Positions 7,717 to 16,426 of a stretch of 64,000 bases of DNA are shown here, piece by piece. This DNA is from Microbacterium sp. SORGH_AS_0862 (GTDB taxonomy: Bacteria > Actinomycetota > Actinomycetes > Actinomycetales > Microbacteriaceae). Where the stretch lies: contig NZ_JAUTAY010000001.1 in NCBI RefSeq assembly GCF_030818795.1, forward strand, positions 1,302,001 to 1,366,000, in the 5' to 3' direction. Position 1 is the first letter of the stretch; each line of letters opens with the position of its first letter. The translations under genes and the position numbers were made by a program. The notes below the pieces were generated by a model. It searched no databases. It saw only the letters and a list, made by a program, of their open reading frames with translations, and was not told where the DNA came from.

Positions 7717-8910
7717 ATGGAACCGAGACTGCGCAGCGAGGCGCCTTTCGGCCACGATCCGCTCGGGTACGCCGAGGCGATGCTCAGCGACGGTGCCCGC
7801 GCCGCCCTCGCCCGCCTCGACGACACGTTGCGCACCCGGATCGCGCCGCTGCTGCCCGCCGCCTGGGAGAGCGCGACGCTGCCGGCCGCCGTCATCGACG
7901 CCCTCGCACCTCTCGATCTCATGCAGCCGATCGGAGTGGAACCGGTGGAGGCCGCATCCTCCGTCTTCTCGGGCTATCGCGCGTTCGTCCTCGCGCGCAC
8001 CGACGTGTCGGTCGCGACGGCGTACAACGCACAGTCAGGGCTCTTCCGCACCGCGGTGCGCCGCGGGGGCTCGCCCGAACAGGTCGCCGCGCTCGACGAC
8101 GCCATCCGCAGCTTCGCCGTGCGGGGCGTCTTCGCCCTGACCGAACCCGACCACGGCTCCGACATCGCCGGCGGGCTCGCCACGACCGCGACCCGAGAGG
8201 GCGACGGCTGGATCATCGACGGCGCGAAGCGATGGATCGGCGGCGCCGACACCGCCGACGTGCTCGTCGTGTTCGCGCGCGCCGCCGACGACGGCGAGGT
8301 CAAGGCGTTCCTCGTGCCCCGGGATGCGCCCGGCGTCACGCTGACCCGCATCGAGGGCAAGGTGTCGCTGCGGCCCATGCAGAACTTCGACATCCGCCTC
8401 GACGGCGTGCGCGTCGAGGAGAACGCGCGGCTCCAGCGGGTGGACAGCTGGCGGGACGTGGCCGAGATCCTCAGGTCGCTGCGTTCGGACGTGGCATGGA
8501 TCGCGACCGGCCTTCAGGCCGGCGCCCTGGATGCGGCGGTCGCGTACGTGCGCGAACGCGAGCAGTTCGGCTCGCCGCTGGGCGGCTTCCAGCTCGTGCA
8601 GGAGAAGCTCGCCCGCATCCTCGGCAACCTCACCGCATCCCTCGGCATCGTCGCGCGCCTGTCCGCCCGACAGGATGCGGGCGTGCTGCGCGACGAGGAC
8701 TCGGCACTGGCCAAGATGCAGACCGCCCGCCTCGCACGCGAGAGCGTCGCGCTCGCCCGCGAAGTGCAGGGCGGCAACGGCATCCTCCTCGAGCACGGCG
8801 CCGCGCGGTTCTTCGCCGACGCGGAGGCCGTCTACTCCTACGAGGGCACGCACGAGATGACCGCCCTGATCGTCGGGCGCGGGCTCACCGGCTCGTCCGC
8901 CTTCGTCTGA
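7717..8910 (+). CDS. Acyl-CoA dehydrogenase
   Basis: 397 residues, starting 3 bp after the previous stop. Acyl-CoA dehydrogenase blocks are clear: 'GVFALTEPDHGSDIAGGLATTA' (FAD/substrate site, about 136-155), 'GWIIDGAKRWIGGADTADVLVV', 'REREQFGSPLGGFQLVQEKLA' and C-terminal 'QGGNGILLEHGAARFFADAEAVYSYEGTHEM' with the catalytic Glu expected in 'YEGTHE'. The pattern is closest to the glutaryl-CoA dehydrogenase branch. The RHA1 couNOM unit, as I recall it, lacks such a gene. Here it may let the operon also accept dihydro-compounds such as 3-(4-hydroxyphenyl)propanoate by desaturating their CoA esters. The substrate is inferred. Confidence 0.85.
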   Translation: MEPRLRSEAPFGHDPLGYAEAMLSDGARAALARLDDTLRTRIAPLLPAAWESATLPAAVIDALAPLDLMQPIGVEPVEAASSVFSGYRAFVLARTDVSVATAYNAQSGLFRTAVRRGGSPEQVAALDDAIRSFAVRGVFALTEPDHGSDIAGGLATTATREGDGWIIDGAKRWIGGADTADVLVVFARAADDGEVKAFLVPRDAPGVTLTRIEGKVSLRPMQNFDIRLDGVRVEENARLQRVDSWRDVAEILRSLRSDVAWIATGLQAGALDAAVAYVREREQFGSPLGGFQLVQEKLARILGNLTASLGIVARLSARQDAGVLRDEDSALAKMQTARLARESVALAREVQGGNGILLEHGAARFFADAEAVYSYEGTHEMTALIVGRGLTGSSAFV

Positions 8911-8933
8911 ACATCCACCGAAAGGAACCCACC

Positions 8934-9386
8934 ATGACCACGACCGCCGCCTACGCCGACGCCGAATCCCTCGCGGGCACCGACCTCGGCTTCACCGACT
9001 GGCTCGAGGTGACCCAGGAGCGGGTAAACCTCTTCGCGGACGCGACCGACGACCACCAGTGGATCCACGTCGACCCCGAGCGCGCCGCACAGGGCCCCTT
9101 CGGCGGTCCGATCGCGCACGGCTTCCTGTCGCTGTCGCTGACCGTGAAGTTCTGGTCCGAGCTGTTCGATCTCGAGGGTGTCAGCACCAAGGTGAACTAC
9201 GGCCTCGACAAGGTGCGCTTCGTCTCGCCCGTCGCCGTCGGCGCCCGCATCCGCGGGGGTGCCGTCATCGCCGAGGTCACCGAGGTGCCCGGCGGATACC
9301 AGTTCGCCGTCGACCAGACGATCGAGATCGAGGGCGCCACCAAGCCCGCCGTCGTCGCTCGTGGGCTGTACCGCTTCTACGCCTGA
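8934..9386 (+). CDS. MaoC-type enoyl-CoA hydratase (CouM-like)
   Basis: 150 residues, single hot-dog domain. The R-hydratase motif is intact: 'ADATDDHQWIHVDPERAAQGPFGGPIAHGFLSLSL' (about 37-72) with catalytic Asp and His. ATG at 8934 follows AAAGGAA. It would hydrate p-hydroxycinnamoyl-CoA to the 3-hydroxyacyl-CoA used by the SDR two genes upstream, the CouM step in the known pathway. A second, similar MaoC gene is at 60739-61203 beside another CoA ligase. Confidence 0.85.
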   Translation: MTTTAAYADAESLAGTDLGFTDWLEVTQERVNLFADATDDHQWIHVDPERAAQGPFGGPIAHGFLSLSLTVKFWSELFDLEGVSTKVNYGLDKVRFVSPVAVGARIRGGAVIAEVTEVPGGYQFAVDQTIEIEGATKPAVVARGLYRFYA

Positions 9387-9436
9387 CCACTCCCCATCGG
9401 GCTGCGCCCCGAACCCACCATCACGAGGATGCAACG

Positions 9437-10969
9437 ATGCATGATCACGGACTGGGATCCTGGATCACCAAGAGACGACTGAAGAACCCCGGCAAGCCGG
9501 CGATCATCGTCGACGGCGGCGAGACGCTGTCGTACGGCGAGTTCGCCGACGCCGTCGATCGCACGGCGGCCGTGCTGCGCGAGCGCGGCGTCGGCAAAGC
9601 GGATGCGGTCGCCTACCTCGGCGAGAACAGCCCGGCGTTCCTTCAGGTGCTCTTCGCCTGCGCCCGGCTCGGGGCGGTGTTCGTGCCGGTCAACACGCGC
9701 CTGGCGGCACCCGAGATCCAGCATGTGCTGACCGACTCGGGCGCCCGGGTGCTCATCCACGACCCGGAGTTCGCCGAGCGCATCATCCCGGGGATCGAGG
9801 CCGCATCCATCGGCGAGGTCATCCTGACCGGTGAGGGGATCTCGCACCATCCGGGCCTCGCCGCGCTGGTGCGCGATGCCGACGGCGCCTCCGTCGGGAC
9901 GACGGCTGTGACGCTCGAGGATCCGGCCGCGATCGTCTACACGTCCGGCACGACCGGCCGGTCGAAGGGCGCCGTGCTCACCCACGGCAACCTCACCTGG
10001 GTGGCGCTGAACTGCATCATCGACTACGACGTGGTCTCGACCGACATCGCGCTGATGATCTCGCCGCTGTTCCACGTGGCCTCGCTCGGCATGGGTGCGC
10101 TGCCGGTGATCCTCAAAGGCGCGACCCTCGTGCTGGAGAAGGGATTCGACGCGGGGCGCGCCCTGATGCTGATCGAACGCCACCGCATCACGATGCTCAG
10201 CGGCGTGCCCACGACCTACCAGCTCATGGCCGATCACCCCGACTGGCCCACGACCGACCTGTCGAGCCTGCAGAGGCTGACCTGCGGCGGCTCTGCGGTG
10301 CCCACCCGCATCCTCAACGCCTTCGAGGCGCGGGGGCTGTCGTTCTCGCAGGGGTACGGCATGACCGAGACCTCGCCCGGCGCCACGTCGCTGGCACCGG
10401 CGATGACCCGCGCGAAGCAGGGCAGTGTGGGCCTGCCGCACTTCTTCACCGAGGTGCGCGTGACCGACGACACGGGCGCCGTCGTGCCGCCCGGCATCGT
10501 GGGAGAGATCGAGATCGCGGGGCCCAATGTGTTCCCCGGGTACCACGGACTCCCGGACGAGACCGCGGCGTCGTTCCGCGCGGATGGCTGGTTCCGCTCC
10601 GGCGACCTCGGGTATCTGGATGAGGACGGCTACCTCTTCATCTCCGACCGGCTGAAGGACATGATCATCTCCGGCGGAGAGAACATCTATCCCGCCGAGG
10701 TCGAGAACCTCATCAACGACATCCGCGGGATCTCCGGGGTCGCCGTGATCGGGGTTCCCGACGAGCGGTGGGGTGAAGTCCCGTGGGCCGTGGTGACCGT
10801 CAAGGAGGGCGCCGAGGTCACGACCGAATCCGTGCGCACCGAGCTCGACGGCGTGCTCGCCCGGTACAAGCTCCCCAAGAACGTCGTCGTGGTCGAGGAC
10901 CTGCCGCGCACCGCGTCCGGCAAGGTTCGCAAGGCCGCGCTGCGTGAGCTGTTCGGACGGAAGCACTGA
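9437..10969 (+). CDS. Acyl-CoA synthetase, p-hydroxycinnamate CoA ligase (CouL-like)
   Basis: 510 residues, ATG at 9437 after ACGAGG. All adenylate-forming motifs are present: P-loop 'YTSGTTGRSKGAVLTH' (about 170-185), 'YGMTETSPGA', 'GWFRSGDLGYLDEDGYLFISDR', and the C-terminal 'LPRTASGKVRKAALRELF' with the catalytic Lys. It activates a carboxylic acid to its CoA thioester and so starts the pathway. By operon context the substrate is p-coumarate, ferulate or caffeate. A medium-chain fatty acid ligase could not be excluded from sequence alone. Confidence 0.85.
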   Translation: MHDHGLGSWITKRRLKNPGKPAIIVDGGETLSYGEFADAVDRTAAVLRERGVGKADAVAYLGENSPAFLQVLFACARLGAVFVPVNTRLAAPEIQHVLTDSGARVLIHDPEFAERIIPGIEAASIGEVILTGEGISHHPGLAALVRDADGASVGTTAVTLEDPAAIVYTSGTTGRSKGAVLTHGNLTWVALNCIIDYDVVSTDIALMISPLFHVASLGMGALPVILKGATLVLEKGFDAGRALMLIERHRITMLSGVPTTYQLMADHPDWPTTDLSSLQRLTCGGSAVPTRILNAFEARGLSFSQGYGMTETSPGATSLAPAMTRAKQGSVGLPHFFTEVRVTDDTGAVVPPGIVGEIEIAGPNVFPGYHGLPDETAASFRADGWFRSGDLGYLDEDGYLFISDRLKDMIISGGENIYPAEVENLINDIRGISGVAVIGVPDERWGEVPWAVVTVKEGAEVTTESVRTELDGVLARYKLPKNVVVVEDLPRTASGKVRKAALRELFGRKH

Positions 10970-10971
10970 TC

Positions 10972-11889
10972 ATGTCGCTGCTGTCGCGCCCCGCCGTCGC
11001 ACGATTCGTCGCGCGGCGGTTACAGAAGGCGATGCCACGCATGATGGCGGCGCAGGCGGGCGGACTCGACCCGCGCGAACGCCTGCCGGAGTTCGCCGCC
11101 GAGCGGCGCGAGCTCGTCATCCCGGCCGACCCGCCCGCACCCGCCGTGATCTACCGCGCGCCGGATGCGACGGCCACCCCCGGCGTGCACCTGAACTTCC
11201 ACGGCGGCGGCTACATCCTGGGCCAGCTCCACGGCGACGACGCGCTCTGCCGGGCGATCGCGAGCCGGGCGGGGGTCGTGGTGGTCGACGTCGACTACGC
11301 GGTCGCACCCCAGCATCCGTTCCCGACCGCGGTGCACCAGGCGATGCGGGTCGTGCAGTGGGCGATCGACGATGCCGACGCGCAGGGGTGGGACGCCACG
11401 AGACTCACGGTCGGCGGACAGAGCGCGGGCGGGGCAATCGCCGCCGCGGTGGCACGGCAGGCGCTGGATGCGGGCGGCCCCCGCATCCGCCTGCAGGTGC
11501 TGCACTACCCGCCGCTCGATCTCACGGTTCCCGCAGCCGAGAAGCACTCGCCGCTCGCGAAACCCCTGCTGCGACCCTGGATGTCCGAGGTCTTCGACAG
11601 CTCCTATGTGCCGGATCCTCGAACGCGTGCAGATCCGCTCGTCTCGCCTGCGGGCGCGTCCGACACCGCCGATCTCACGGGCATCGCCCCGGCCGTCGTC
11701 ATCGCCGCATCCGACGACATCCTGCGCGACGAGGACGAGCGCTACGCCCGGCGGCTCGAGCGCGTGGGCGCCCTGGCGGAGTTCTGGCAGGTCGAGGGCG
11801 CCGACCACGGCTACGACGGCGGAGACGACGCGCTCGCACGGGAGAACTACCTGCGCATCGCCGAGCACATCCGCGCCGCGCAGGGCTGA
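10972..11889 (+). CDS. Alpha/beta hydrolase, HSL-type esterase
   Basis: 305 residues; ATG 2 bp after the ligase stop, so the same operon. Hormone-sensitive-lipase family: oxyanion motif 'HGGGYILG' (about 79-86), nucleophile elbow 'GQSAGG' (about 153-158), acid residue in 'ASDDILRDEDE' and His in 'GADHGYDGG'. No signal peptide, so it is cytoplasmic. A cytoplasmic carboxylesterase at the end of a hydroxycinnamate operon suggests release of the acid from an ester such as chlorogenate or a feruloyl/coumaroyl ester, but this is inference. Confidence 0.78.
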   Translation: MSLLSRPAVARFVARRLQKAMPRMMAAQAGGLDPRERLPEFAAERRELVIPADPPAPAVIYRAPDATATPGVHLNFHGGGYILGQLHGDDALCRAIASRAGVVVVDVDYAVAPQHPFPTAVHQAMRVVQWAIDDADAQGWDATRLTVGGQSAGGAIAAAVARQALDAGGPRIRLQVLHYPPLDLTVPAAEKHSPLAKPLLRPWMSEVFDSSYVPDPRTRADPLVSPAGASDTADLTGIAPAVVIAASDDILRDEDERYARRLERVGALAEFWQVEGADHGYDGGDDALARENYLRIAEHIRAAQG

Positions 11890-12012
11890 GCACTCGCCTG
11901 CCGCGTGGGGCGCGCTGGCGCCATCGGGACCTGCGCGAGGAGCTGCGAGGGCGGAGAGATGCTCGGGCTAGGCTCCGTGAGGGGGTCGCGCCGCGACCGA
12001 CAGGGGGCACGG

Positions 12013-13134
12013 ATGCGGTCATCGCGCAGGATCTGGCTCGTCGGCGGCGGGGCGGGAGCGTTGTGGCTGCTCATCGTCGGGCTTGCCGCCGCGGTGTCGC
12101 TCACGCCGTTGCAACGCGTGCAGCAGGCGACGCTGCCGACGCCGAGCCCCTATGTCTGGTCCTGGCCCGCCCCGTGGTCCCTGCTCTCCCCTCTCGTCGC
12201 GGCCCTCGCCGTCGCGGCCTGTGTCGCGGCCGTCCTGCACGTCGTACGCCGACGCGGATCGTTCGCCGCGACCTGGCTCGCGGTCGTCGCGGCCGGTGCG
12301 ATCACCGGGATGACGATCGATGTGCAGCTCGTCTTCGGCACGCTCCTCACGCACGGCTGGGCGCTGTGGGCTGTGGATCTCGGCAGCCGCGCCGCGATCG
12401 GTGCGTACTGGGGGCTGCTCTACGGCTGGCTGCCGGCGCTGCTCGCCTCGCGCCTGTCGCGACGCGAGGCGGCCGGCGACGCACCCGACGGCGCGATGCG
12501 GCTCCGCAGCGCTCTGGCCGTGGGAGCTGCGATCGCGGCACTCATCCTGCTCGTCGCGACGCAGACGCTGGGCGACGAGGCGTCGCAGGCTCAGGTGCGG
12601 GCCGACCAGGCCGCCGCGGAGCCGGCTCCGGCGGACGGTTCTCTTCCGCCCGACCCACAGGCGGAGGGTGACCCGGTTCCGGATCGCACCGCCGGCGCCG
12701 GCGTGACGAGCGCAGACGGCTGCACTCCGGATCGCGCCATGATCCTGAAGGGAGAGCCCGACGCGGCGACCGGGCACCGGGGGCTCCGCCTCGAGCTCCT
12801 GAACTTCTCCGATGCTCCCTGCACGATCGAGGGGTATCCCGACATCGCGTTCGGCGACCAGAACGGTCATCTGCTGGACACCCCGATCGAGCACGGCGGT
12901 TCGTTCATGGCGGCCGATCCGGGACCCTCATCCGTCGTCGTTCCAGCGGGTGCTTCCGCGGTCGCCTACCTCGGTTGGGATGCCCAGTCCACCCACGGCA
13001 CCCTCGTCGCGCGCACGCTGTGGGCGGCGGTCGTCGAGGGCGAGACGCGCGGCTCCTGGCCGGTCGAACTCGACGTGGTCGCGGGCACAGCTGTCGCCGT
13101 CACCGCGTGGCAGGCACCCGGCGCCACGCCCTGA
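12013..13134 (+). CDS. DUF4232 membrane-anchored protein
   Basis: 373 residues, ATG at 12013. About four hydrophobic segments lie in the N-terminal 190 residues (near 8-28, 55-75, 82-103 and 175-195), then a Pro/Ala/Asp-rich linker (about 205-235) and an extracytoplasmic C-terminal domain starting 'CTPDRAMILKGEPDAATGHR', with 'LELLNFSDAPCTIEGYPDIAF', the DUF4232 pattern, and two conserved Cys. DUF4232 proteins are common secreted or anchored actinobacterial proteins of unknown function. It is not obviously linked to the aromatic genes on its left. Confidence 0.75.
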   Translation: MRSSRRIWLVGGGAGALWLLIVGLAAAVSLTPLQRVQQATLPTPSPYVWSWPAPWSLLSPLVAALAVAACVAAVLHVVRRRGSFAATWLAVVAAGAITGMTIDVQLVFGTLLTHGWALWAVDLGSRAAIGAYWGLLYGWLPALLASRLSRREAAGDAPDGAMRLRSALAVGAAIAALILLVATQTLGDEASQAQVRADQAAAEPAPADGSLPPDPQAEGDPVPDRTAGAGVTSADGCTPDRAMILKGEPDAATGHRGLRLELLNFSDAPCTIEGYPDIAFGDQNGHLLDTPIEHGGSFMAADPGPSSVVVPAGASAVAYLGWDAQSTHGTLVARTLWAAVVEGETRGSWPVELDVVAGTAVAVTAWQAPGATP

Positions 13135-13144
13135 CCGCTCGGAC

Positions 13145-13498
13145 TCAGCGCTGCTCGGGCGTGCGCTGCTGGCGGATGGCGTCCGCGATCGGGTCGTCGG
13201 GCAACGCGGGCCCGATCTGCGACGTGGGCGTCGCGTCGCGGTGCGGGGGTGTCGGTGCGCTACGACCGAGGTACGCATCGCTGTACGGGTCGGATGCGTA
13301 GAGCGCCTCGCTCGCGCTTCGCTTGCTGCGGCGGGGGCGGACCGAGAGGAGCGACACGGCGCCCAGAGCAAGGACCGCGCCGACGATCACCGCCCAGAGG
13401 GGGATCCGCCACGCGAAGGCGATGGATGCCCAGTACAGGCCGAAGCCGCCGAGGACGATCGCGACGATGAGCGCCCGTCGCCAGCGATACAGAGCCAT
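13145..13498 (-). CDS. Small two-helix membrane protein, function unknown
   Basis: 117 residues. It begins with a basic stretch then two transmembrane segments ('ALIVAIVLGGFGLYWASIAF', about 9-28, and 'LWAVIVGAVLALGAVSLLSV', about 34-53), followed by a hydrophilic Pro/Ser/Arg-rich cytoplasmic tail. It is convergent with the DUF4232 gene, the stops 10 bp apart. No family was recognised; such proteins are widespread in Microbacteriaceae. Confidence 0.65.
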   Translation of the reverse strand: MALYRWRRALIVAIVLGGFGLYWASIAFAWRIPLWAVIVGAVLALGAVSLLSVRPRRSKRSASEALYASDPYSDAYLGRSAPTPPHRDATPTSQIGPALPDDPIADAIRQQRTPEQR

Positions 13499-13598
13499 GT
13501 TTCACGATAACGCGATGTCTCCGGCGTCGCCAGGGCCCTCTGTTCACCCCTCGCTGCGGTGAAGAATCACGTGCACGACGGCGGGTGCCGCGGGGTCG

Positions 13599-13826
13599 TC
13601 AAGGACTGTGCTCGAACACCTTCTCGCCCTGTGCGACGACCCCGTCGATCAGCACGCGGACGATGACGTCGCCGGCGAGGTCCTCTCTGGTCGCCACCAC
13701 GATCGCGGAGTCCGTCGCGACGGCCGGCTCATCGCCGGTCACCCACTCCGGAAACTCCGCGCCCTCCGAGGCGAACAGCACGACCTGAGCGTTCAGCGGC
13801 GTCACCGAGATCTCGGACTCGCTCAT
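13599..13826 (-). CDS. 75-residue hypothetical protein
   Basis: The ATG at 13824-13826 has an excellent ribosome site (GGGAGGAGGAGTG). It reads 'MSESEISVTPLNAQVVLFAS', then 'EWVTGDEPAVATDSAIVVATREDLAGDVIVRVLIDG' and stops at 13599. Acidic, soluble, no signal peptide. A much longer open frame in register continues upstream only because it crosses the palindromic repeat array and is not coding. The ordered beta-strand-like pattern and strong ribosome site favour a real gene. No family recognised. Confidence 0.65.
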   Translation of the reverse strand: MSESEISVTPLNAQVVLFASEGAEFPEWVTGDEPAVATDSAIVVATREDLAGDVIVRVLIDGVVAQGEKVFEHSP

Positions 13827-13918
13827 CACTCCTCCTCCCGGCATGGCCAGGCTACTGTCCGTCGGGCGCGGCTCAGCCGCATCCGGACGCCACCGACCTC
13901 TCGGCGCCCGAACTCCCC

Positions 13919-14760
13919 GTGCCCGAACTCCTGCAAAACGGGCGGCCGATGCCCGGGCGACCCACCAGAGGGCGCGTTCTGCAGGAGTTCGGGCACAACA
14001 CAGCCGGAACCGACGCCTCCGACAGCACCCCGCACCGACCCGGCCGGTGCCGGCTGAGACGTGCCGACCCCGCTGTGCCCACCCCGCATCCGTGCCTGAA
14101 CTCCTGCAAAAGCGACCACCGGCACCCCGGGGCACCCGAGCGGGCGCGTTCTGCAGGAGTTCGGGCACGACGCAGCCCGAACCGGCCCCGCCGACAGCAC
14201 CCCGCACCAACCCGGCCGGTGCCGGCTGAGACGTGCCGACCCCGTTGCGCCCACCCCGCATCCGTGCCTGAACTCCTGCAAAAGCGACCACCGGCACCCC
14301 GGGGCACCCGAGCGGGCGCGTTCTGCAGGAGTTCGGGCACGACGCAGCCCGAACCGGCCCCGCCGACAGCACCCCGCACCGACCCGGCCGGTGCCGGCTG
14401 AGACGTGCCGACCCCGCTGTGCCCACCCCGCATCCGTGCCTGAACTCCTGCAAAAGCGACCACCGGCACCCCGGGGCACCCCAGAGGGCGCGTTCTGCAG
14501 GAGTTCGGGCACGACGCAGGCCGGAACCGACACCTCCGACAGCACCCCGCACCGCCCCGCACCGCCCCGGCTGAGCTGTGCCACAGATCCGTTGTGCCCA
14601 CCGCACACCCGTCCCAACTCCTGCAAAACCGAGCATCGGCACCCCGTAACACCCAAGACGCCGGGGTTTTGCAGGAGTTCGGGCACGACGCAGGCCGGCA
14701 GGCCCCACCGACAGCACCCCGCCCCGACCCGGCCGGCTCGGATGAGCTGTGCCACAGACC
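13919..14760. repeat. Five-copy 172-bp tandem array of palindromes
   Basis: Each unit begins with 'GTGCCTGAACTCCTGCAAAA' (starts at 13919, 14092, 14264, 14436 and 14611; spacing 173, 172, 172, 175) and has a facing arm 'TTCTGCAGGAGTTCGGGCAC' (13977-13996, 14149-14168, 14321-14340, 14493-14512, and a variant at 14667-14686). The arms can pair over about 17 bp with a loop of roughly 37-40 nt. About 95 bp of conserved C-rich sequence joins units. The middle copies are nearly identical; copy 5 has diverged most. The period is not a multiple of three, so the open frames across it are not coding. It fills the gap between two leftward genes. Confidence 0.92.
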
Positions 14761-14781
14761 CGGCGGGGCCGGTGCTGGGGA

Positions 14782-15624
14782 TCAGTCGCCGGGGATGGCG
14801 GCGGTGAGCGCCTCCGCGGCGGCCGCCGACCATGCAGCACGGCGGGCGCGATAGATCTCCGTCGTGCGCTGGGCGGGCCAGTCCTCGCCGAGGTAGTCGA
14901 ACGGCAGGCGCGGGTCGCTGCGCAGCAGCTCCAGCCAGTCGGCGACGAGCATCGTCAGCGCCGCCAGCGGCGGGGCCTCGATCGTCTCGGCGGTGTTCCA
15001 CTCCATGGCGAAGCGCTCATGCGCGGCGCGGATGCGGGCGAGATCCCATGCGGTACGTGCCGCGTCCGCCACCGGGAACGCGGCGAGGTCCCGAGCGCGG
15101 AACGCGATCACCGCGCCGGCCGGCAGCTCCTCCTTGAGGCCGCCGAGGGCTGCGACCAGGTCGACCTCTCCCGGCGCGATCCACAGCCCGTCGCGCACCG
15201 CGGCGAACCCCTCCCACGCGAGCGCCGCGCGCAGGCGGTGGCGGAGCGTGCGCTGGTCCTCGGGCACCGTGAAGGTCACGAGCGTCCACCCGCTGCCGAC
15301 GGGATCGAACGGATGCGGCGAGTGCACGCGCTCGGACGCCTCTTCCAGCACCGCGCGCCCCTGGTCCGTGAGAGCGAACTCGACGCCCCGACCGACCCGC
15401 GCGCGAGAGAGCAGCCCGGTGACGGCCATCCGGTCCAGTGCCGCACGCGTGGTCGGAGCGGCGACTCCCGCACTCTCGAGCACGTCGAGATAGAAGCTGG
15501 CGCGGACAGGACGGGAGATCCCCCGTTCGAGGAGCTCGCCCAGCAGGGCGAGCAGCAGGCGCTGCGGCGCGCGCTGGGTCGCTTCGACCTCCCGCGAGAG
15601 GGATTGCACCGATGTCACCGACAT
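14782..15624 (-). CDS. PaaX-family transcriptional regulator
   Basis: 280 residues with the PaaX layout: N-terminal winged helix ('QRLLLALLGELLERGISRPVRASFYLDVLESAGVAAPTTRAALDRMAVTGLL', about 20-72), the middle domain with 'WTLVTFTVPEDQRTLRHRLRAALAWEGFAAVRDGLWIAPG', and a C-terminal PaaX-C region ('LPFDYLGEDWPAQRTTEIYR'). PaaX of E. coli represses phenylacetate genes and responds to phenylacetyl-CoA. Here the gene is the last of an ABC importer operon, its ATG 1 bp past the ATPase stop, so it probably controls that importer in response to a CoA thioester. Confidence 0.85.
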   Translation of the reverse strand: MSVTSVQSLSREVEATQRAPQRLLLALLGELLERGISRPVRASFYLDVLESAGVAAPTTRAALDRMAVTGLLSRARVGRGVEFALTDQGRAVLEEASERVHSPHPFDPVGSGWTLVTFTVPEDQRTLRHRLRAALAWEGFAAVRDGLWIAPGEVDLVAALGGLKEELPAGAVIAFRARDLAAFPVADAARTAWDLARIRAAHERFAMEWNTAETIEAPPLAALTMLVADWLELLRSDPRLPFDYLGEDWPAQRTTEIYRARRAAWSAAAAEALTAAIPGD

Positions 15625-15625
15625 A

Positions 15626-16426
15626 TCATGCGGCCGGACGGACGGCCTCGCCGCGCTTGGCGCGCTGGATCTGCTCGTACACGTGCGTGCGCAGCTCGGT
15701 GAAACGGGGCAACGCGCGCGTCGTGATCTGGTCGCGCTCGGGCGCGAGATCGATCACGAGATCCTCCTGCACCCATGTCGGCGACTTGGAGAGGACGACG
15801 ACGCGCTCGCCGAGGTAGACCGACTCGTCGATGTCGTGCGTCACGAACAGGATCGACATCCCGCGCTCCAGGTGCAGGCGCCGCACGAGGTCCTCCAGGT
15901 CGGCACGCGTCTGCGCGTCGACGGCGGCGAACGGCTCGTCCATGATCAGCACCTCGGGCTGGTAGGCGACGGCGCGCGCGATCGCGACACGCTGCTGCAT
16001 ACCGCCGGACAGCTGCCACGGATAGCTGTCGGCGGCGTGGTCGAGACCGACCGCGAGCAGCGCATCGTCGATGAGCGAGTTGCGCTCGCTCTTCGACAGC
16101 TTCTTGTGCTTCAGCGGGAGCTCGACGTTTCCGCGCACCGTCAGCCACGGATAGAGGCTGCGCCCGTACTCCTGGAACACGAGCGCCATGTTCGGCGGCG
16201 GCGCGGTGACCTGCTTGCCGTCGAGCACAACGCTTCCCGCGGTGGGGCGCAGCAGGCCCGAGATGCACTTGAGCAGCGTGGTCTTGCCGCATCCGGACGG
16301 ACCGACGATGCACACCAGCTCGCCGCGGCGCATCGAGAAGTCGATGTCGCCGATCGCTTCCACGACGCCCGTCGAGGACTCGTAGACCTTCTTCAGGTGT
16401 TCGACCTGCAGGAGCGTCTCAGGCAC
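15626..16426 (-). CDS. NitT/TauT-type ABC transporter ATPase
   Basis: 266 residues, cytoplasmic motor of the importer. Walker A 'GPSGCGKTT' (42-50), Q-loop 'FQEYGRSLYPW', signature 'LSGGMQQR', Walker B 'VLIMDEPFAAVD' and H-loop 'FVTHDIDE' are all intact. It resembles SsuB/TauB/NrtD ATPases. Its start overlaps the upstream permease by 8 bp, showing translational coupling. Together with two permeases and a lipoprotein it forms a complete importer. Confidence 0.9.
   Translation of the reverse strand: MPETLLQVEHLKKVYESSTGVVEAIGDIDFSMRRGELVCIVGPSGCGKTTLLKCISGLLRPTAGSVVLDGKQVTAPPPNMALVFQEYGRSLYPWLTVRGNVELPLKHKKLSKSERNSLIDDALLAVGLDHAADSYPWQLSGGMQQRVAIARAVAYQPEVLIMDEPFAAVDAQTRADLEDLVRRLHLERGMSILFVTHDIDESVYLGERVVVLSKSPTWVQEDLVIDLAPERDQITTRALPRFTELRTHVYEQIQRAKRGEAVRPAA

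Noticed and set aside
5287..11889. Ordinary fatty-acid beta-oxidation operon
   Set aside because: No thiolase is present and an ACMSD-type amidohydrolase takes its place, as in hydroxycinnamate deacetylation.
13919..14760. CRISPR array
   Set aside because: The units are almost identical along their full length, with no unique spacers, and there are no cas genes.
13599..14840. 413-codon open frame over the 172-bp repeat array
   Set aside because: The repeat period is not a multiple of three, so the translation has no stable repeat. Only its last 75 codons, after a strong ribosome site, look real.
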